Shown one piece after another: positions 8,190 through 17,236 of a DNA stretch of 42,188 nt. Under the pieces are notes generated by a model that saw only the letters and a list, made by a program, of their open reading frames with translations, was not told the DNA's origin and made no database searches. How positions within the stretch are numbered: position 1 is the first letter of the stretch; every line of letters begins with the position of its first letter. A program made the translations under genes and the position numbers. The stretch is from an uncultured Bacteroidales bacterium (GTDB lineage: Bacteria > Bacteroidota > Bacteroidia > Bacteroidales > F082): the NCBI GenBank assembly GCA_905233685.1, contig CAJOEZ010000013.1, forward strand, positions 12,197-54,384, given 5' to 3'.

Positions 8190-9949
8190 TGAATTATCTC
8201 TCCGTCAATTCCATCTCCAAGTCGTTCGGAATCAAGACTTTGTTTGCCGATGTCACTTTTGGCATCGAGAAAGGCGACAAAACCGCGCTGATTGCCACCA
8301 ACGGCTCGGGCAAGTCCACCATGCTGAAGATTCTGGTAGGGAAGGAGTCGCCCGATTCGGGGACGATTACTTACGCCAACGACATAAAAATCGGCTACTT
8401 GGAACAATTGCCCGTGTATCCCGCTGGAACACAGATTTCTGACTTGTTGGCCGACTTGAACGAGGAACAACACCTGAAAGCACGGCAATATTTGACCCGA
8501 TTTGCGCTGAACGACTTGGAGCAATCCGTTGACGAACTCTCCGGCGGACAGGTGAAGCGTTTGGCTTTGGCCTTGGTGCTATTACATGAGCCTGATTTCC
8601 TGATTCTTGACGAGCCTACCAACCACTTGGATGTGGAGATGGTGGAATGGTTGGAGAAGTTTCTCACCCAGTCGAGCATGACGCTACTGATGGTCACCCA
8701 CGACCGCTATTTTCTTGATAGAGTGTGTAATAAGATTTTTGAACTCTACCAAGGCGTGATGTACACTCATAACGGCAACTTCGACTATTATGTGCGGAAG
8801 AGTCGCGAGCGCGAGGAAGTGAAACGCGCCACGGCGGAGCGCAACAGCCAGCTGCTGAAGTACGAATTGGAATGGATGCGCAGCACGCCGCAAGCACGCA
8901 CGGGCAAATCGAAGAGCCGCATTGACGCCTTTTACGACCTGAAGGAACGCTCGAAATATCAGGAACAGGACGAACGCCTCGAGTTTGGCATGCAGATGCA
9001 GCGACTGGGCGGCAAGATATTGGAAATGAGCAATGTATCGAAATCCTACGGCGACCTTGCCGTGCTCAAGGACTTCGACTATGTGTTCAAACGTGGCGAG
9101 CGCATCGGCCTGATTGGGAAAAACGGCGTGGGGAAATCGACTTTCTTGAACCTCATCACTGGCTCCGTTTTGCCCGACAGAGGCCGCATAAAGACTGGTG
9201 AAACAGTGAGTTACGGCTATTACCGACAGGAAGGCATACAGTTCGACGAGGGAAAGAGCGTGATTGACACCGTGCGCGACATCGCCGAGGTGGTCAATTA
9301 CGGCAAGGATAAGGTCTATACCGCCGACCAATTGTTGGCGCATTTCATGTTCCCCTACAAGATGCACCGTCAGCCCGTGGCCTTGCTCAGCGGCGGCGAG
9401 AAACGGCGACTCTACCTGCTCACCGTGCTCGTCAGCAACCCCAATTTCCTCATCCTCGATGAGCCTACCAACGACCTCGACCTCTTGACTTTACAGAAGT
9501 TGGAGGACTTTCTGCGCGGCTACAAAGGCTGCCTCTTGGTGGTTTCCCACGACCGTTTCTTCATGGATGAGGTTGTCGATCAACTCTTTGTATTCCAAGG
9601 CGATGGCAATGTGAAAGGCTTCATGGGTAACTACAGCCAATACAAAGACTATTTGGATGCCAAACAGAAAGAGGAACGCAAAGAAAAGGCGGCGGAGAAG
9701 AAAGACGACTCTCGCCCCGCCAAGCAACGTGAAAAAGTGAAGCGCAGTTTCAAGGAACAGCGTGAATACGAACAACTTGCGCAAGACATGGAAGCCCTCG
9801 AAACGGAGAAAAAGACCCTCACCGAAGCCTTGAACACCGAAACAGACTACCAGAAACTGCATGAGATGGGCAATCGCTTGCAAGAAATCAAGGATTTGTT
9901 GGATGAGAAGGAGTTGCGGTGGTTGGAATTGGATGAGATTGGGGGGTAA
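8189..9949 (+). CDS. ABC-F family ATPase (Uup-like)
   Basis: Soluble protein with two ATP-binding cassettes and no membrane domain; ABC-F proteins act on the ribosome or on DNA intermediates. I use the ATG at 8189, which overlaps the preceding stop, not the GTG at 8186. The first cassette has Walker A NGSGKST (about 38-44), signature LSGGQ and Walker B LDEPTNHLD. The linker has the family's ARTGKSKSRIDAFYDL stretch. The second cassette has KNGVGKST, LSGGEKRR and LDEPTNDLD. A charged region (about 490-520) leads to a C-terminal coiled coil ending WLELDEIGG, typical of Uup. The first Walker A is preceded by Ala-Thr where Gly-x is usual. The Uup subgroup call rests on the C-terminal domain. Confidence 0.92.
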   Translation: MNYLSVNSISKSFGIKTLFADVTFGIEKGDKTALIATNGSGKSTMLKILVGKESPDSGTITYANDIKIGYLEQLPVYPAGTQISDLLADLNEEQHLKARQYLTRFALNDLEQSVDELSGGQVKRLALALVLLHEPDFLILDEPTNHLDVEMVEWLEKFLTQSSMTLLMVTHDRYFLDRVCNKIFELYQGVMYTHNGNFDYYVRKSREREEVKRATAERNSQLLKYELEWMRSTPQARTGKSKSRIDAFYDLKERSKYQEQDERLEFGMQMQRLGGKILEMSNVSKSYGDLAVLKDFDYVFKRGERIGLIGKNGVGKSTFLNLITGSVLPDRGRIKTGETVSYGYYRQEGIQFDEGKSVIDTVRDIAEVVNYGKDKVYTADQLLAHFMFPYKMHRQPVALLSGGEKRRLYLLTVLVSNPNFLILDEPTNDLDLLTLQKLEDFLRGYKGCLLVVSHDRFFMDEVVDQLFVFQGDGNVKGFMGNYSQYKDYLDAKQKEERKEKAAEKKDDSRPAKQREKVKRSFKEQREYEQLAQDMEALETEKKTLTEALNTETDYQKLHEMGNRLQEIKDLLDEKELRWLELDEIGG

Positions 9950-9980
9950 GAATCTCTGGGCTGTAAATCAATAATATATC

Positions 9981-10020
9981 CGACAGCAAACGACAACAAA
10001 CGACTACAGTCGACTACAAA
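9981..10020 (+). repeat. Four tandem 10-bp repeats upstream of recA
   Basis: Four head-to-tail units: CGACAGCAAA, CGACAACAAA, CGACTACAGT and CGACTACAAA (consensus CGACWACAAA), followed by a partial unit CG. The 10-base period puts every unit on the same DNA face. They lie about 115 bases upstream of the predicted recA -7 element. The rest of 9950-10168 is AT-rich and shows nothing else I can name. Confidence 0.7.
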
Positions 10021-10134
10021 CGTTTAATCAACGGCTTTTTCTTGACAAACTTCGTTACTTTGCAGCGTGATTGGTTTTCGGACCAGTCGAAAAATAAAAT
10101 CGACGCAAAATGACTACGGAATTTTAAACTTTAT

Positions 10135-10142
10135 TATTTTTG
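10135..10142 (+). promoter_or_regulatory. Predicted -7 element of recA
   Basis: TATTTTTG fits TAnnTTTG, 26 bases before the recA ATG. There is no good -33 TTTG. I see no LexA-type palindrome near it. Confidence 0.5.
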
Positions 10143-10168
10143 TACCTTTAATTAAAACCCACAAAACT

Positions 10169-11197
10169 ATGACAACAGAAAGATCACAGGAAGATGCCGC
10201 AAGAATCAGGCAGGAGAAACTGAAGGCTTTGGAAGCCACATTAGGAAACATTGAGAAGAGCTTCGGCAAGGGAAGCATTATGCGCATGGGCGCTGAGGCC
10301 GAGAAAATGGAGAGCATCTCCACCGGCTCGATAGGATTGGACTACGCCCTCGGCGTGGGCGGTCTGCCGAAAGGAAGAATCATCGAAATCTATGGTCCCG
10401 AGAGTTCGGGAAAAACGACTTTGGCCCTACACGTGGTGGCCGAGGCCCAGAAGAAGGGGGGCATTGCCGCCTTCATCGACGCGGAACACGCCTTCGACCG
10501 TTTCTATGCCGCCAAACTGGGTGTCGACATTGAGAATCTGCTCATTTCGCAACCCGATTACGGCGAGCAGGCCCTCGAAATCGCCGAAAACCTCATCCGT
10601 TCCGGCGCGATAGATGTGATTGTTGTCGACTCCGTGGCCGCACTCACACCCAAGAGCGAAATCGAGGGCGAGATGGGCGACAGCAAGATGGGTCTCCAAG
10701 CCCGATTGATGAGTCAGGCCATGCGCAAACTCACGGCAACAATTAACAAGACTGGATGCATCTGCATCTTTATCAACCAGTTGCGCGAAAAAATCGGCGT
10801 GATGTTCGGCAATCCCGAGACCACCACGGGTGGCAATGCCTTGAAGTTTTATAGTTCAGTGCGCATCGACATCCGCAAGATTAGCCAAATCAAGGACGGC
10901 GAGAACGTTTTAGGCAGCCGCGTGAAGGTGAAGGTCGTCAAAAACAAAGTGGCCCCGCCGTTCCGCAAGGCTGAGTTCGACATCCTTTACGGCGAAGGCA
11001 TCTCGCGCTCAGGCGAAATCGTCGACCTCGGCGTGGAAATGGGCATCATCAAGAAGAGCGGTTCGTGGTTTAGCTACGGCGACTCTAAACTGGCTCAAGG
11101 CCGCGATTCGGTGAAGAAACTCATTGAGGACAATCCCGAATTAGCCGACGAACTGACCGCCAAGATTTTCGAGGCTCTTGAAAAGAGTGAGGAGTAA
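10169..11197 (+). CDS. recA: Recombinase RecA
   Basis: DNA strand-exchange ATPase of homologous recombination and the SOS co-protease. The frame is open from 10067, but the ATG at 10169 gives the normal 342-residue protein and follows the predicted promoter. Walker A is GPESSGKT (76-83); Walker B is the VDSVAAL strand. The family's DAEHA motif, the L2 loop with the [17 protein letters not shown] stretch and the [14 protein letters not shown]-terminal domain are intact. The region before the ATG carries tandem 10-bp repeats; a palindromic dispersed repeat lies directly after the stop. Confidence 0.98.
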   Translation: MTTERSQEDAARIRQEKLKALEATLGNIEKSFGKGSIMRMGAEAEKMESISTGSIGLDYALGVGGLPKGRIIEIYGPESSGKTTLALHVVAEAQKKGGIAAFIDAEHAFDRFYAAKLGVDIENLLISQPDYGEQALEIAENLIRSGAIDVIVVDSVAALTPKSEIEGEMGDSKMGLQARLMSQAMRKLTATINKTGCICIFINQLREKIGVMFGNPETTTGGNALKFYSSVRIDIRKISQIKDGENVLGSRVKVKVVKNKVAPPFRKAEFDILYGEGISRSGEIVDLGVEMGIIKKSGSWFSYGDSKLAQGRDSVKKLIEDNPELADELTAKIFEALEKSEE

Positions 11198-11210
11198 CTA
11201 TGTTCGTTGT

Positions 11211-11325
11211 CGTCATTGCGAGGAGGTACGAAGCCTGCCACGAACGAAATGTGGTGGAAGAAATCCAGGGAATTTTTTGAAACACAATTATCTGGACTGC
11301 TTCGTTCCTCGCAGTGACGCAAAGC
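11211..11325. repeat. Dispersed palindromic repeat, CGTCATTGCGAGG family, with internal insertion
   Basis: The left arm begins CGTCATTGCGAGGA near 11212. The right arm ends with CTTCGTTCCTCGCAGTGACG near 11325, the inverse of the same motif. Between them are ATCCAGGG / TCTGGACTGC inner arms and a small extra hairpin around CCACGAACGAAATGTGG. The left arm reads GGAGGTACGAAGC where the standard form reads GGAACGAAGC. It fills most of the gap between recA and the TPR gene. The same motif recurs inside a coding sequence at 34697. Confidence 0.75.
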
Positions 11326-11351
11326 GGCAGAAAATGGTAATATTATAAACA

Positions 11352-12383
11352 ATGAAGAAAAACCTACTACTATTCAGCTTGTTGCTTGCCTTTTTCGCAT
11401 GCAACAACACCAAACCCACGGAGGAAGTGAAGCCTGAGGAGAAGCCTGCTCCCGTTACTGTCTCGGAAGCCATCAACTTGCTTACCGATTCCATTGCTGT
11501 GGACAGCACCAATGCCACGCTCTATCTGCATCGCGCCCAGGCTTATCTGGCCCAAGAGCAAGTGGGTAACGCCATGATTGACATTCACAAGGCCTTGCAA
11601 TATGACCCCAATAATGTGGATACCTATTTGCTGCTGGCCGACGTGTATTATATGTTGGGTGACGAAAACAACATCAACGCCACGTTGAACCGCGCCTCTG
11701 AAATCGACCCAAACGACACCCGACCGATGGTGAAATTGGCCGAGCTGAATCTCTTGAAACAGAACTACAATTTGGCTGCAGCTTATATCGACAAGGCACT
11801 GAAGACCGAACCTTACAATCCCCGCGCCTATTTTGTAAAAGGTATGTATTGCATTATAGCACAACAAGATACGGTGAATGCTTTGAGGAACTTTCAAATT
11901 GCTTCCGAACAAGATGAAGACTTTTATGACCCCGTGGAGCAGATTTGCCGCATTTATGCAGTACAACAGCCGCCCTACGCTATGGATTACCTGAGAAAGG
12001 CACAGCGGCAGTTCCCCGACCAAGCGAATTCGCGTTACGAGCTGGCGCTTTATCTCCAAAGTCACGGAGAGCCTGAAGAGGCTTTGCAGCATTACGACAC
12101 TCTTTTGATGCAACAGCCTGATAATTACATAGTTCTATACAATATCGCTTACGTGAATTTCGTCTATCTTGACAACAACGAGGTCGCCTTGGACTATTTC
12201 AACAGAGTTTTGGAACTTGAGCCGAATTACCTTGATGCCTATTTCAACAAAGGGCGCGTGCTCGAACAGATGGGTGATTACGCCCAAGCGATGGACATTT
12301 ATAAAGAGGTGTTGAAAAGACAACCGGATTACCGCTTGGCCATCGACGGCATCAATCGCATCCAAAACCAATTCAACGAATAG
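11352..12383 (+). CDS. TPR-repeat lipoprotein
   Basis: 343-residue lipoprotein: the signal MKKNLLLFSLLLAFFAC has lipobox Cys17, followed by a Pro/Glu-rich linker (18-36). From about residue 45 to the end it is built of tetratricopeptide repeats with the expected alanine and tyrosine spacing, for example ATLYLHRAQAYLAQEQVGNA and YLDAYFNKGRVLEQMGDYAQA. Such proteins serve as protein-interaction scaffolds in the envelope; the partner is unknown. The nucleoside kinase ATG follows eight bases after the stop, so the two are likely co-transcribed. Confidence 0.9.
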   Translation: MKKNLLLFSLLLAFFACNNTKPTEEVKPEEKPAPVTVSEAINLLTDSIAVDSTNATLYLHRAQAYLAQEQVGNAMIDIHKALQYDPNNVDTYLLLADVYYMLGDENNINATLNRASEIDPNDTRPMVKLAELNLLKQNYNLAAAYIDKALKTEPYNPRAYFVKGMYCIIAQQDTVNALRNFQIASEQDEDFYDPVEQICRIYAVQQPPYAMDYLRKAQRQFPDQANSRYELALYLQSHGEPEEALQHYDTLLMQQPDNYIVLYNIAYVNFVYLDNNEVALDYFNRVLELEPNYLDAYFNKGRVLEQMGDYAQAMDIYKEVLKRQPDYRLAIDGINRIQNQFNE

Positions 12384-12391
12384 TTTAACCT

Positions 12392-14059
12392 ATGCTTCAA
12401 GTATATTGCGTTAACACAAAGACGACCAAGGAGTTCCAAGAAGGGACAACCTTGTTGGAAATGTTGCCTGAATTTGAGTTCGACAGGCCTTTTCCCATTG
12501 TTTCGGCCAAGGTGAACAACGTCTCACAGGGACTGAAATTCCGTGTTTACAACAGCCGTGATGTCGAGTTTCTTGACATACGACAAAGCAGTGCCATGCA
12601 TGTCTATTTCCGTTCGTTGTGCTTCTTGCTTTACAAAGCCTCCGTCGACCTGTTTCCCGAGAGTCGCCTCTATATGGAACACCCGATTTCCAATGGGCTT
12701 TATTGCCGAATCAAGAAGCACGACGGGCAGTTGTTGGACGCGAATGAAATCGGTAGGTTGCGTGAAAGGATGCGGGCCGTCGTGAAGGAAGACGTGCAGT
12801 TTCACAGGCATGAAGCTCGTATTGAGGATGCCATCCAGATGTTTGAAGGATTGCATCAAATGGATAAGGTCAAACTGTTGGAAACCAGCGGACAAGCCTA
12901 TACAGATTATTACACCTTGGGCGAGGTGACAGACTATTATTATGGCCGTCTGTTGCCTTCAACGGGTTACCTAACTGTGTGGGATATTGAACCGTATCAT
13001 GACGGGATATTGCTGCGTCTTCCTGACCGCAAGTACCCCGACCGTCTCGCCGAACTTGTTCCGCAGCCGAGAACCTTTGAGGTGTTTGCCGAGAGCCTGA
13101 AGTGGAACATCATCATGGGTTTGGGTACCGTTGGCGACGTCAATTTGGCCTGCCAAAGCGGAAAGGCGCGAGAATTGGTGCAAGTGGCTGAGGCTCTGCA
13201 AGAAAAGAAAATTGTGCAGATTGCCGAGGAGATAGACCGACGTTATCACAGCGAGCATCCGCTGCGCCTTGTGCTGATTACGGGACCGAGTAGCAGCGGC
13301 AAAACCACCTTCAGTAAACGCATTAGCATTCAGCTACTTGCCTGCGGACTGAAGCCCGTTTCCTTCTCCACGGACGACTATTTCGTCAACCGAGTGGACA
13401 CACCAAAACTGCCAGATGGCACTTATGATTTCGATAATTTCGACACCGTCGACCACGATGCCTTGGAACGCGATTTGCTCGCCTTGTTAAGAGGTGAGGA
13501 GATAGAAGTACCTGAGTATAACTTCGTTACGGGCATCCGCGAGTACAAAGGCAAGCGGCTGCAACTGAAGCCTGGAACGGTCTTGTTGCTTGAAGGCATT
13601 CATGCGTTGAATCCGCAACTGACCCGTAACATCCCAGAGGAGAGCAAGTTCCGCATTTTCATTTCCACCTTGACCAGCACGGCCTTGGACGACCACAACT
13701 GGATTCCGACCAACGACACGCGCCTGTTACGGCGCATTGTGCGTGATTACAACAAGGGCGCGTTCACGGCGCGGCAAACCATCAGCCAGTGGCCTAGCGT
13801 GTGTGAGGCAGAGGAGAAATGGATTAACCCGTATCAGGAGAACGCCGATGTGATGTTCAACTCGGCTTATCTGCTGGAGTTTGCCGTCATGCGCAACCAC
13901 GCTGAATCCATTTTGGCCAGCGTGCCGAAAAACTGTCCCGAGTATTGTGAGGCGCACCGTTTGCTGCGTTTCCTGCACTATTTCACGCCCGTACCCGACA
14001 GTGAGATTCCCGCCACTTCGATGCTGCGACAGTTTATCGGTGGCAGCAGCTTGATGTAA
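12392..14059 (+). CDS. Nucleoside kinase with N-terminal TGS/ThrRS-like domains (uridine kinase family)
   Basis: 555-residue cytoplasmic enzyme. Residues about 1-60 look like a TGS domain and about 65-225 like the threonyl-tRNA synthetase editing-type domain (MEHPISNGLYCRI; YYTLGEVTDYYYG), as in a known Bacteroidota/Firmicutes family annotated as nucleoside kinase. The C-terminal half is a phosphoribulokinase/uridine kinase P-loop domain: Walker A GPSSSGKTT (about 297-305), then STDDYFVNR, the DFDNFDTVDHDAL acceptor-site motif and LLLEGIHALNP. It probably phosphorylates uridine/cytidine or a related nucleoside for salvage. Its stop codon directly abuts the stop of the convergent mutase gene, with no intergenic base. 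Confidence 0.92.
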   Translation: MLQVYCVNTKTTKEFQEGTTLLEMLPEFEFDRPFPIVSAKVNNVSQGLKFRVYNSRDVEFLDIRQSSAMHVYFRSLCFLLYKASVDLFPESRLYMEHPISNGLYCRIKKHDGQLLDANEIGRLRERMRAVVKEDVQFHRHEARIEDAIQMFEGLHQMDKVKLLETSGQAYTDYYTLGEVTDYYYGRLLPSTGYLTVWDIEPYHDGILLRLPDRKYPDRLAELVPQPRTFEVFAESLKWNIIMGLGTVGDVNLACQSGKARELVQVAEALQEKKIVQIAEEIDRRYHSEHPLRLVLITGPSSSGKTTFSKRISIQLLACGLKPVSFSTDDYFVNRVDTPKLPDGTYDFDNFDTVDHDALERDLLALLRGEEIEVPEYNFVTGIREYKGKRLQLKPGTVLLLEGIHALNPQLTRNIPEESKFRIFISTLTSTALDDHNWIPTNDTRLLRRIVRDYNKGAFTARQTISQWPSVCEAEEKWINPYQENADVMFNSAYLLEFAVMRNHAESILASVPKNCPEYCEAHRLLRFLHYFTPVPDSEIPATSMLRQFIGGSSLM

Positions 14060-15403
14060 TCACATCAGCGACTGCACGATGCCCGTCACGGTTGTAATGA
14101 TTTCTTTCAACTTCACCTCACTCTTGGCCTCGCAAAGGAAGCGGAGGTAAGGTTCTGTGTTCGAGGGTCTTATGTTGAGCCACCAGTTGGGATAATCCAG
14201 ACGGTAACCGTCGAAGTCGAGGAAGCGTTCGGGCTTTTCAAGGCTTGTGAAATGGTCGCGGACAGCGTTCATGGCCTCTTGCTTGCGCTCAATCTTGAAG
14301 TTGATTTCGCCCGAGTTGTGGTATTGCGAAATTTCGTCAATGATTTGGCTGAAGGTTTGGCCCTTTGCCTTGCGTTCGGCCAAAAGTCGCAGCACGATTG
14401 AAGCCGCAAGCAGCGCAGAGTCAGAGTAATAGAAGTCACGGAAGTAATAATGTCCGGCCAACTCGCCGCCGTAACAGCCGTCCAGTTCGCGGAGCTTCAG
14501 CGCAGCGTAAGCCCGACCCACGCGCCATGTTTCCACCTTGGCTTGATAGCGGTCTAGGTACTCTTGAATGGCGCGGGAACTTCTAATATCCTGCAAAACA
14601 ATACCTTTTTGGTGCTTTTCGCCGAAAAAATAGTCGCCCAAAAACGCGATGATAAGGTCGGGAGAGATAAAGCGGCCTTTCTCGTCGATGAAGGTGACGC
14701 GGTCGGCATCGCCGTCGAAGAGCATGCCAATGTCACATTTCTCTTTGAGTACCAAAGCTTTAATCTGCTCTTGGTTCTCGGCTTCGAGCGGGTTCGGCTC
14801 GTGGTTGGGGAAGTTGCCGTCGAGGGTATCGTTGATGTAATGCGCCTCGCCAATCAGCTTGTGGACGAACAGCGAAGCCATGCCGTTGCTGCAATCCACG
14901 GCGATGTTGAGGTTGGAAAGCTCGCCGACAAACTGCTTTTGGAAAGCGAGATAGTCGTCGTAAACGGTCTTTTTCGTGATTTTTCCTTTTGTGGCACAAA
15001 GTGTTGTCGGTTTGTCGCTTTCCACCAAGGCTTCGAGTTTGTTCAAGCCCGTGTCGTAGCCAACAGGCAGGGCATTGGCGGCGGAGATTTTCAGTCCGTT
15101 GTGATGTTTCGGGTTGTGCGATGCCGTGATTTGTATGGATGCGCCATAGCCGTATTTTGCTGTGGACCAATACACTAAAGGCGTGGTGGCCAATCCGATG
15201 TCATCCACGTTGCGCCCACGGTCGGTGAGGCCGCGTGTGAGGGCTTCGAAGAAGGTGTCGGACGAGAGCCGCATGTCGCGACCCACGAGATAGGTATCGG
15301 TGTCAAGGATGTCGGGCAGGAAATACCCGATGCGGTAGGCGATGTCGGCGTTGAGGTCAGTGCCCCATTCGCCCCGGATGTCGTATGCTTTGAAGGCTTT
15401 CAT
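14060..15403 (-). CDS. Phosphomannomutase / phosphoglucomutase
   Basis: Alpha-D-phosphohexomutase of 447 residues that interconverts 6-phospho and 1-phospho hexoses for nucleotide-sugar synthesis (GDP-mannose, UDP-glucose). It begins with the family's FKAYDIRG motif. The phosphoserine loop is TASHNP with Ser95, the Mg2+ loop DGDADR (230-235), the sugar-specificity loop GELAGHYYFRD, and the phosphate loop RPSNTEPYLR near the C-terminus. Alanine in GELAGH instead of GEMSGH is common in this group. Whether it prefers mannose or glucose is not clear. It lies 67 bases downstream of mltG on the same strand, with a hairpin between. Confidence 0.94.
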   Translation of the reverse strand: MKAFKAYDIRGEWGTDLNADIAYRIGYFLPDILDTDTYLVGRDMRLSSDTFFEALTRGLTDRGRNVDDIGLATTPLVYWSTAKYGYGASIQITASHNPKHHNGLKISAANALPVGYDTGLNKLEALVESDKPTTLCATKGKITKKTVYDDYLAFQKQFVGELSNLNIAVDCSNGMASLFVHKLIGEAHYINDTLDGNFPNHEPNPLEAENQEQIKALVLKEKCDIGMLFDGDADRVTFIDEKGRFISPDLIIAFLGDYFFGEKHQKGIVLQDIRSSRAIQEYLDRYQAKVETWRVGRAYAALKLRELDGCYGGELAGHYYFRDFYYSDSALLAASIVLRLLAERKAKGQTFSQIIDEISQYHNSGEINFKIERKQEAMNAVRDHFTSLEKPERFLDFDGYRLDYPNWWLNIRPSNTEPYLRFLCEAKSEVKLKEIITTVTGIVQSLM

Positions 15404-15414
15404 GTTTGTTAGTT

Positions 15415-15441
15415 GTAGGGGCTGACCTGCGTGTCAGCCCG
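15415..15441. repeat. Palindromic dispersed repeat / hairpin between mltG and the mutase gene
   Basis: GGGCTGAC (15419-15426) pairs perfectly with GTCAGCCC (15433-15440) around a six-base loop. The flanking TGTAGG resembles the GTAGGGGC(N)CC...GCCC small repeats seen scattered in many uncultured bacterial genomes. It could also act as a weak terminator for mltG, although no T-tract follows on the minus strand. Confidence 0.6.
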
Positions 15442-15470
15442 ATGGTATTTTCTATTGTCAATTGTAATGT

Positions 15471-16568
15471 TCATCGTATTCCCCTTTGATTCAGCGCCTG
15501 TTGGTATTTGGCCGCGTTGCGGTTATGCTCGGCGAGGGTTTTGGCGAAGTTGTGGTAGCCGGAAAAATCCTCCTTGGCGCAGAAATAATAATAATGGTGT
15601 TGTTCCGCGTTGAGCACAGCCTTCACCGCCGCGATGGACGGGATGCAAATCGGGCCGGGCGGGAGGCCAGGATATTTATAGGTGTTGTACGGTGACTCGA
15701 TTTCCTTGTGCACATTCAGCACCCGCTTGATGCTGTAGTCGTTGAGGGCGAAGATGAGGGTAGGGTCGGCTTGTAGCAACCAATTGCTTTTCAGTCGATT
15801 AAGGTAAACGCCCGCCACGCGAGGCATTTCGTCGCTCATGTTGGTTTCCTTGTTCACGATGGAAGCCAGCGTGCTGACCTGGATAGGCGAGAGACCAATC
15901 TGTTGTGCCTGCTGTTGGCGTTCTTCGTTCCAGAACTTGTTGTATTCCTGAAACATACGCGCCAAGAAACCTTCGGCGTTTGTGTTCCAGTAGAATTGGT
16001 AGGTATCAGGCAGGAACAAGGCAGGGATGGTGTATTTGTTGAAGCCGAGTTGTCGGATATAGTTCTCATTATGAAGCAATTCCGAAATGGAAACCGAGTC
16101 CGCTTCGATTTGCTTGGCGATGCGGCCAGCGAGTTGGTCCACGTCGCGCATATTGTTGAAAGTCACATTAATGGGGCTTTGCAATCCGCCACGCAGCATA
16201 TTGACGAGTTGGTTGTTGCTCATGCCGTTTTTCAGCACGTAGCGCCCAGGATGCACGTTGTTAGGCAAGTCTTTCCGCTGCGCTACCCAGCTGAAACTCT
16301 TTTCATTGGCGAGGAAATGGCCGTCGGAAAGTACAGACTTTACGTCTTCATAGTCGCTGCTCGTAGGGATGTAGATGACGGCTTCCTTGCCTTCGGGCGT
16401 GGTCACGTTGGGCGACATCACTGTGCGATAAGCCCAATAGCCAAAGGCCAGTCCGAAAATCAGCAGTATGCCGAGCACCAGCAACACCGTGAGCCTTGTG
16501 CCTTTGCTGGATTTCTTTTTGGCTTTCTTTTTTTTCTCTTTCGGGAGTTTCGTTTCTATTTTGACCAT
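15471..16568 (-). CDS. mltG: Endolytic transglycosylase MltG
   Basis: Inner-membrane lytic transglycosylase that cuts nascent peptidoglycan strands and sets their length. 365 residues. A very basic N-terminus (Lys-rich to residue 23) precedes a single membrane segment (about 25-47), leaving the catalytic part in the periplasm. The YceG domain has the LPDTYQFYWN stretch and the catalytic-site motif ASIVNKETN with Glu241, then VAGVYLNRLK, the QADPTLIFAL strand and YNTYKYPGLPPGPI. All are family hallmarks. A consensus promoter lies just upstream. Confidence 0.95.
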   Translation of the reverse strand: MVKIETKLPKEKKKKAKKKSSKGTRLTVLLVLGILLIFGLAFGYWAYRTVMSPNVTTPEGKEAVIYIPTSSDYEDVKSVLSDGHFLANEKSFSWVAQRKDLPNNVHPGRYVLKNGMSNNQLVNMLRGGLQSPINVTFNNMRDVDQLAGRIAKQIEADSVSISELLHNENYIRQLGFNKYTIPALFLPDTYQFYWNTNAEGFLARMFQEYNKFWNEERQQQAQQIGLSPIQVSTLASIVNKETNMSDEMPRVAGVYLNRLKSNWLLQADPTLIFALNDYSIKRVLNVHKEIESPYNTYKYPGLPPGPICIPSIAAVKAVLNAEQHHYYYFCAKEDFSGYHNFAKTLAEHNRNAAKYQQALNQRGIR

Positions 16569-16586
16569 GGTGGTGGATTTGGGCTA

Positions 16587-16618
16587 CAAAAATACAGCTT
16601 TTTGAAGTATTTTCCAAA
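16587..16618 (-). promoter_or_regulatory. Predicted promoter of mltG
   Basis: On the minus strand TTTG (complement of 16615-16618), a 20-base spacer and TATTTTTG (complement of 16587-16594): a full Bacteroidota consensus. The mltG ATG begins 18 bases past the G. Confidence 0.7.
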
Positions 16619-16655
16619 ATGGAAATAACCACATTTCTACACGACTCAAATAGGA

Positions 16656-17177
16656 TTAATTCAAATTAATCCTCTGATACTCAATCAAATCAACAAACCT
16701 GTCGCTCATCCTAATCCATTCCTTTCGTCGCCCGCAGGGGACAAAGCCTTGTTTTTCAAACAGATGCTGGCTCTCGACATTCAGCTCGTCGATGACGCAG
16801 AAGGCTTGATGTAGCTTCAAGTCTTGGAAAAGATAGTCCAAGCAAAGGGTGAGGGCAGCTTGTGCGTGGCCTTGGTTGCGGTGCGCCGCGTCAATGAGGA
16901 TGCCGATGCTGACGTGTTCATTAATGAGGTCGAAGTCGTAAAGGTCGAGGCAGCCGATGGAAACACCGCTTTCGGTGAGGTCAATCATTAGGCGGAGTTG
17001 CTTTTGGCTGAACAAGTCGTTGTTATTCAGCAAGAACTGCTCGATTTGAAAGCGTGTGTAGGGTACAAACGTCCCGCTCACGCGCCACACGGAGCGGTCA
17101 TTCTCCCAGCGGTAAATCTGCTCGGCGTCGTCGGGCTCGGCACAACGGAGCGAAATCGTGTCGTTTTTGATAAACAT
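16656..17177 (-). CDS. GNAT family N-acetyltransferase (RimL/SpeG-like)
   Basis: 173-residue acetyl-CoA-dependent acetyltransferase. It starts with IKNDTISLRCAEPDDAEQIYRWEND, typical of the ribosomal-protein/spermidine acetyltransferase branch. The acetyl-CoA loop is IGILIDAAHRNQGHAQAAL (about 91-109), where RNQGHA stands in for the usual Q/RxxGxG/A. The last strand pair (LNVESQHLFEKQGFVPCGRR) is intact. The substrate could be a protein N-terminus, a polyamine or a small amine; sequence does not tell. A -7 element TAATTTTG (complement of 17237-17244) lies 59 bases upstream of the start. Confidence 0.88.
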   Translation of the reverse strand: MFIKNDTISLRCAEPDDAEQIYRWENDRSVWRVSGTFVPYTRFQIEQFLLNNNDLFSQKQLRLMIDLTESGVSIGCLDLYDFDLINEHVSIGILIDAAHRNQGHAQAALTLCLDYLFQDLKLHQAFCVIDELNVESQHLFEKQGFVPCGRRKEWIRMSDRFVDLIEYQRINLN

Positions 17178-17236
17178 GGCGGCATTTTTTCAGACTGGCA
17201 CGCATTTTGAGGTGCTGAACCAACCAAATTTTCCGA

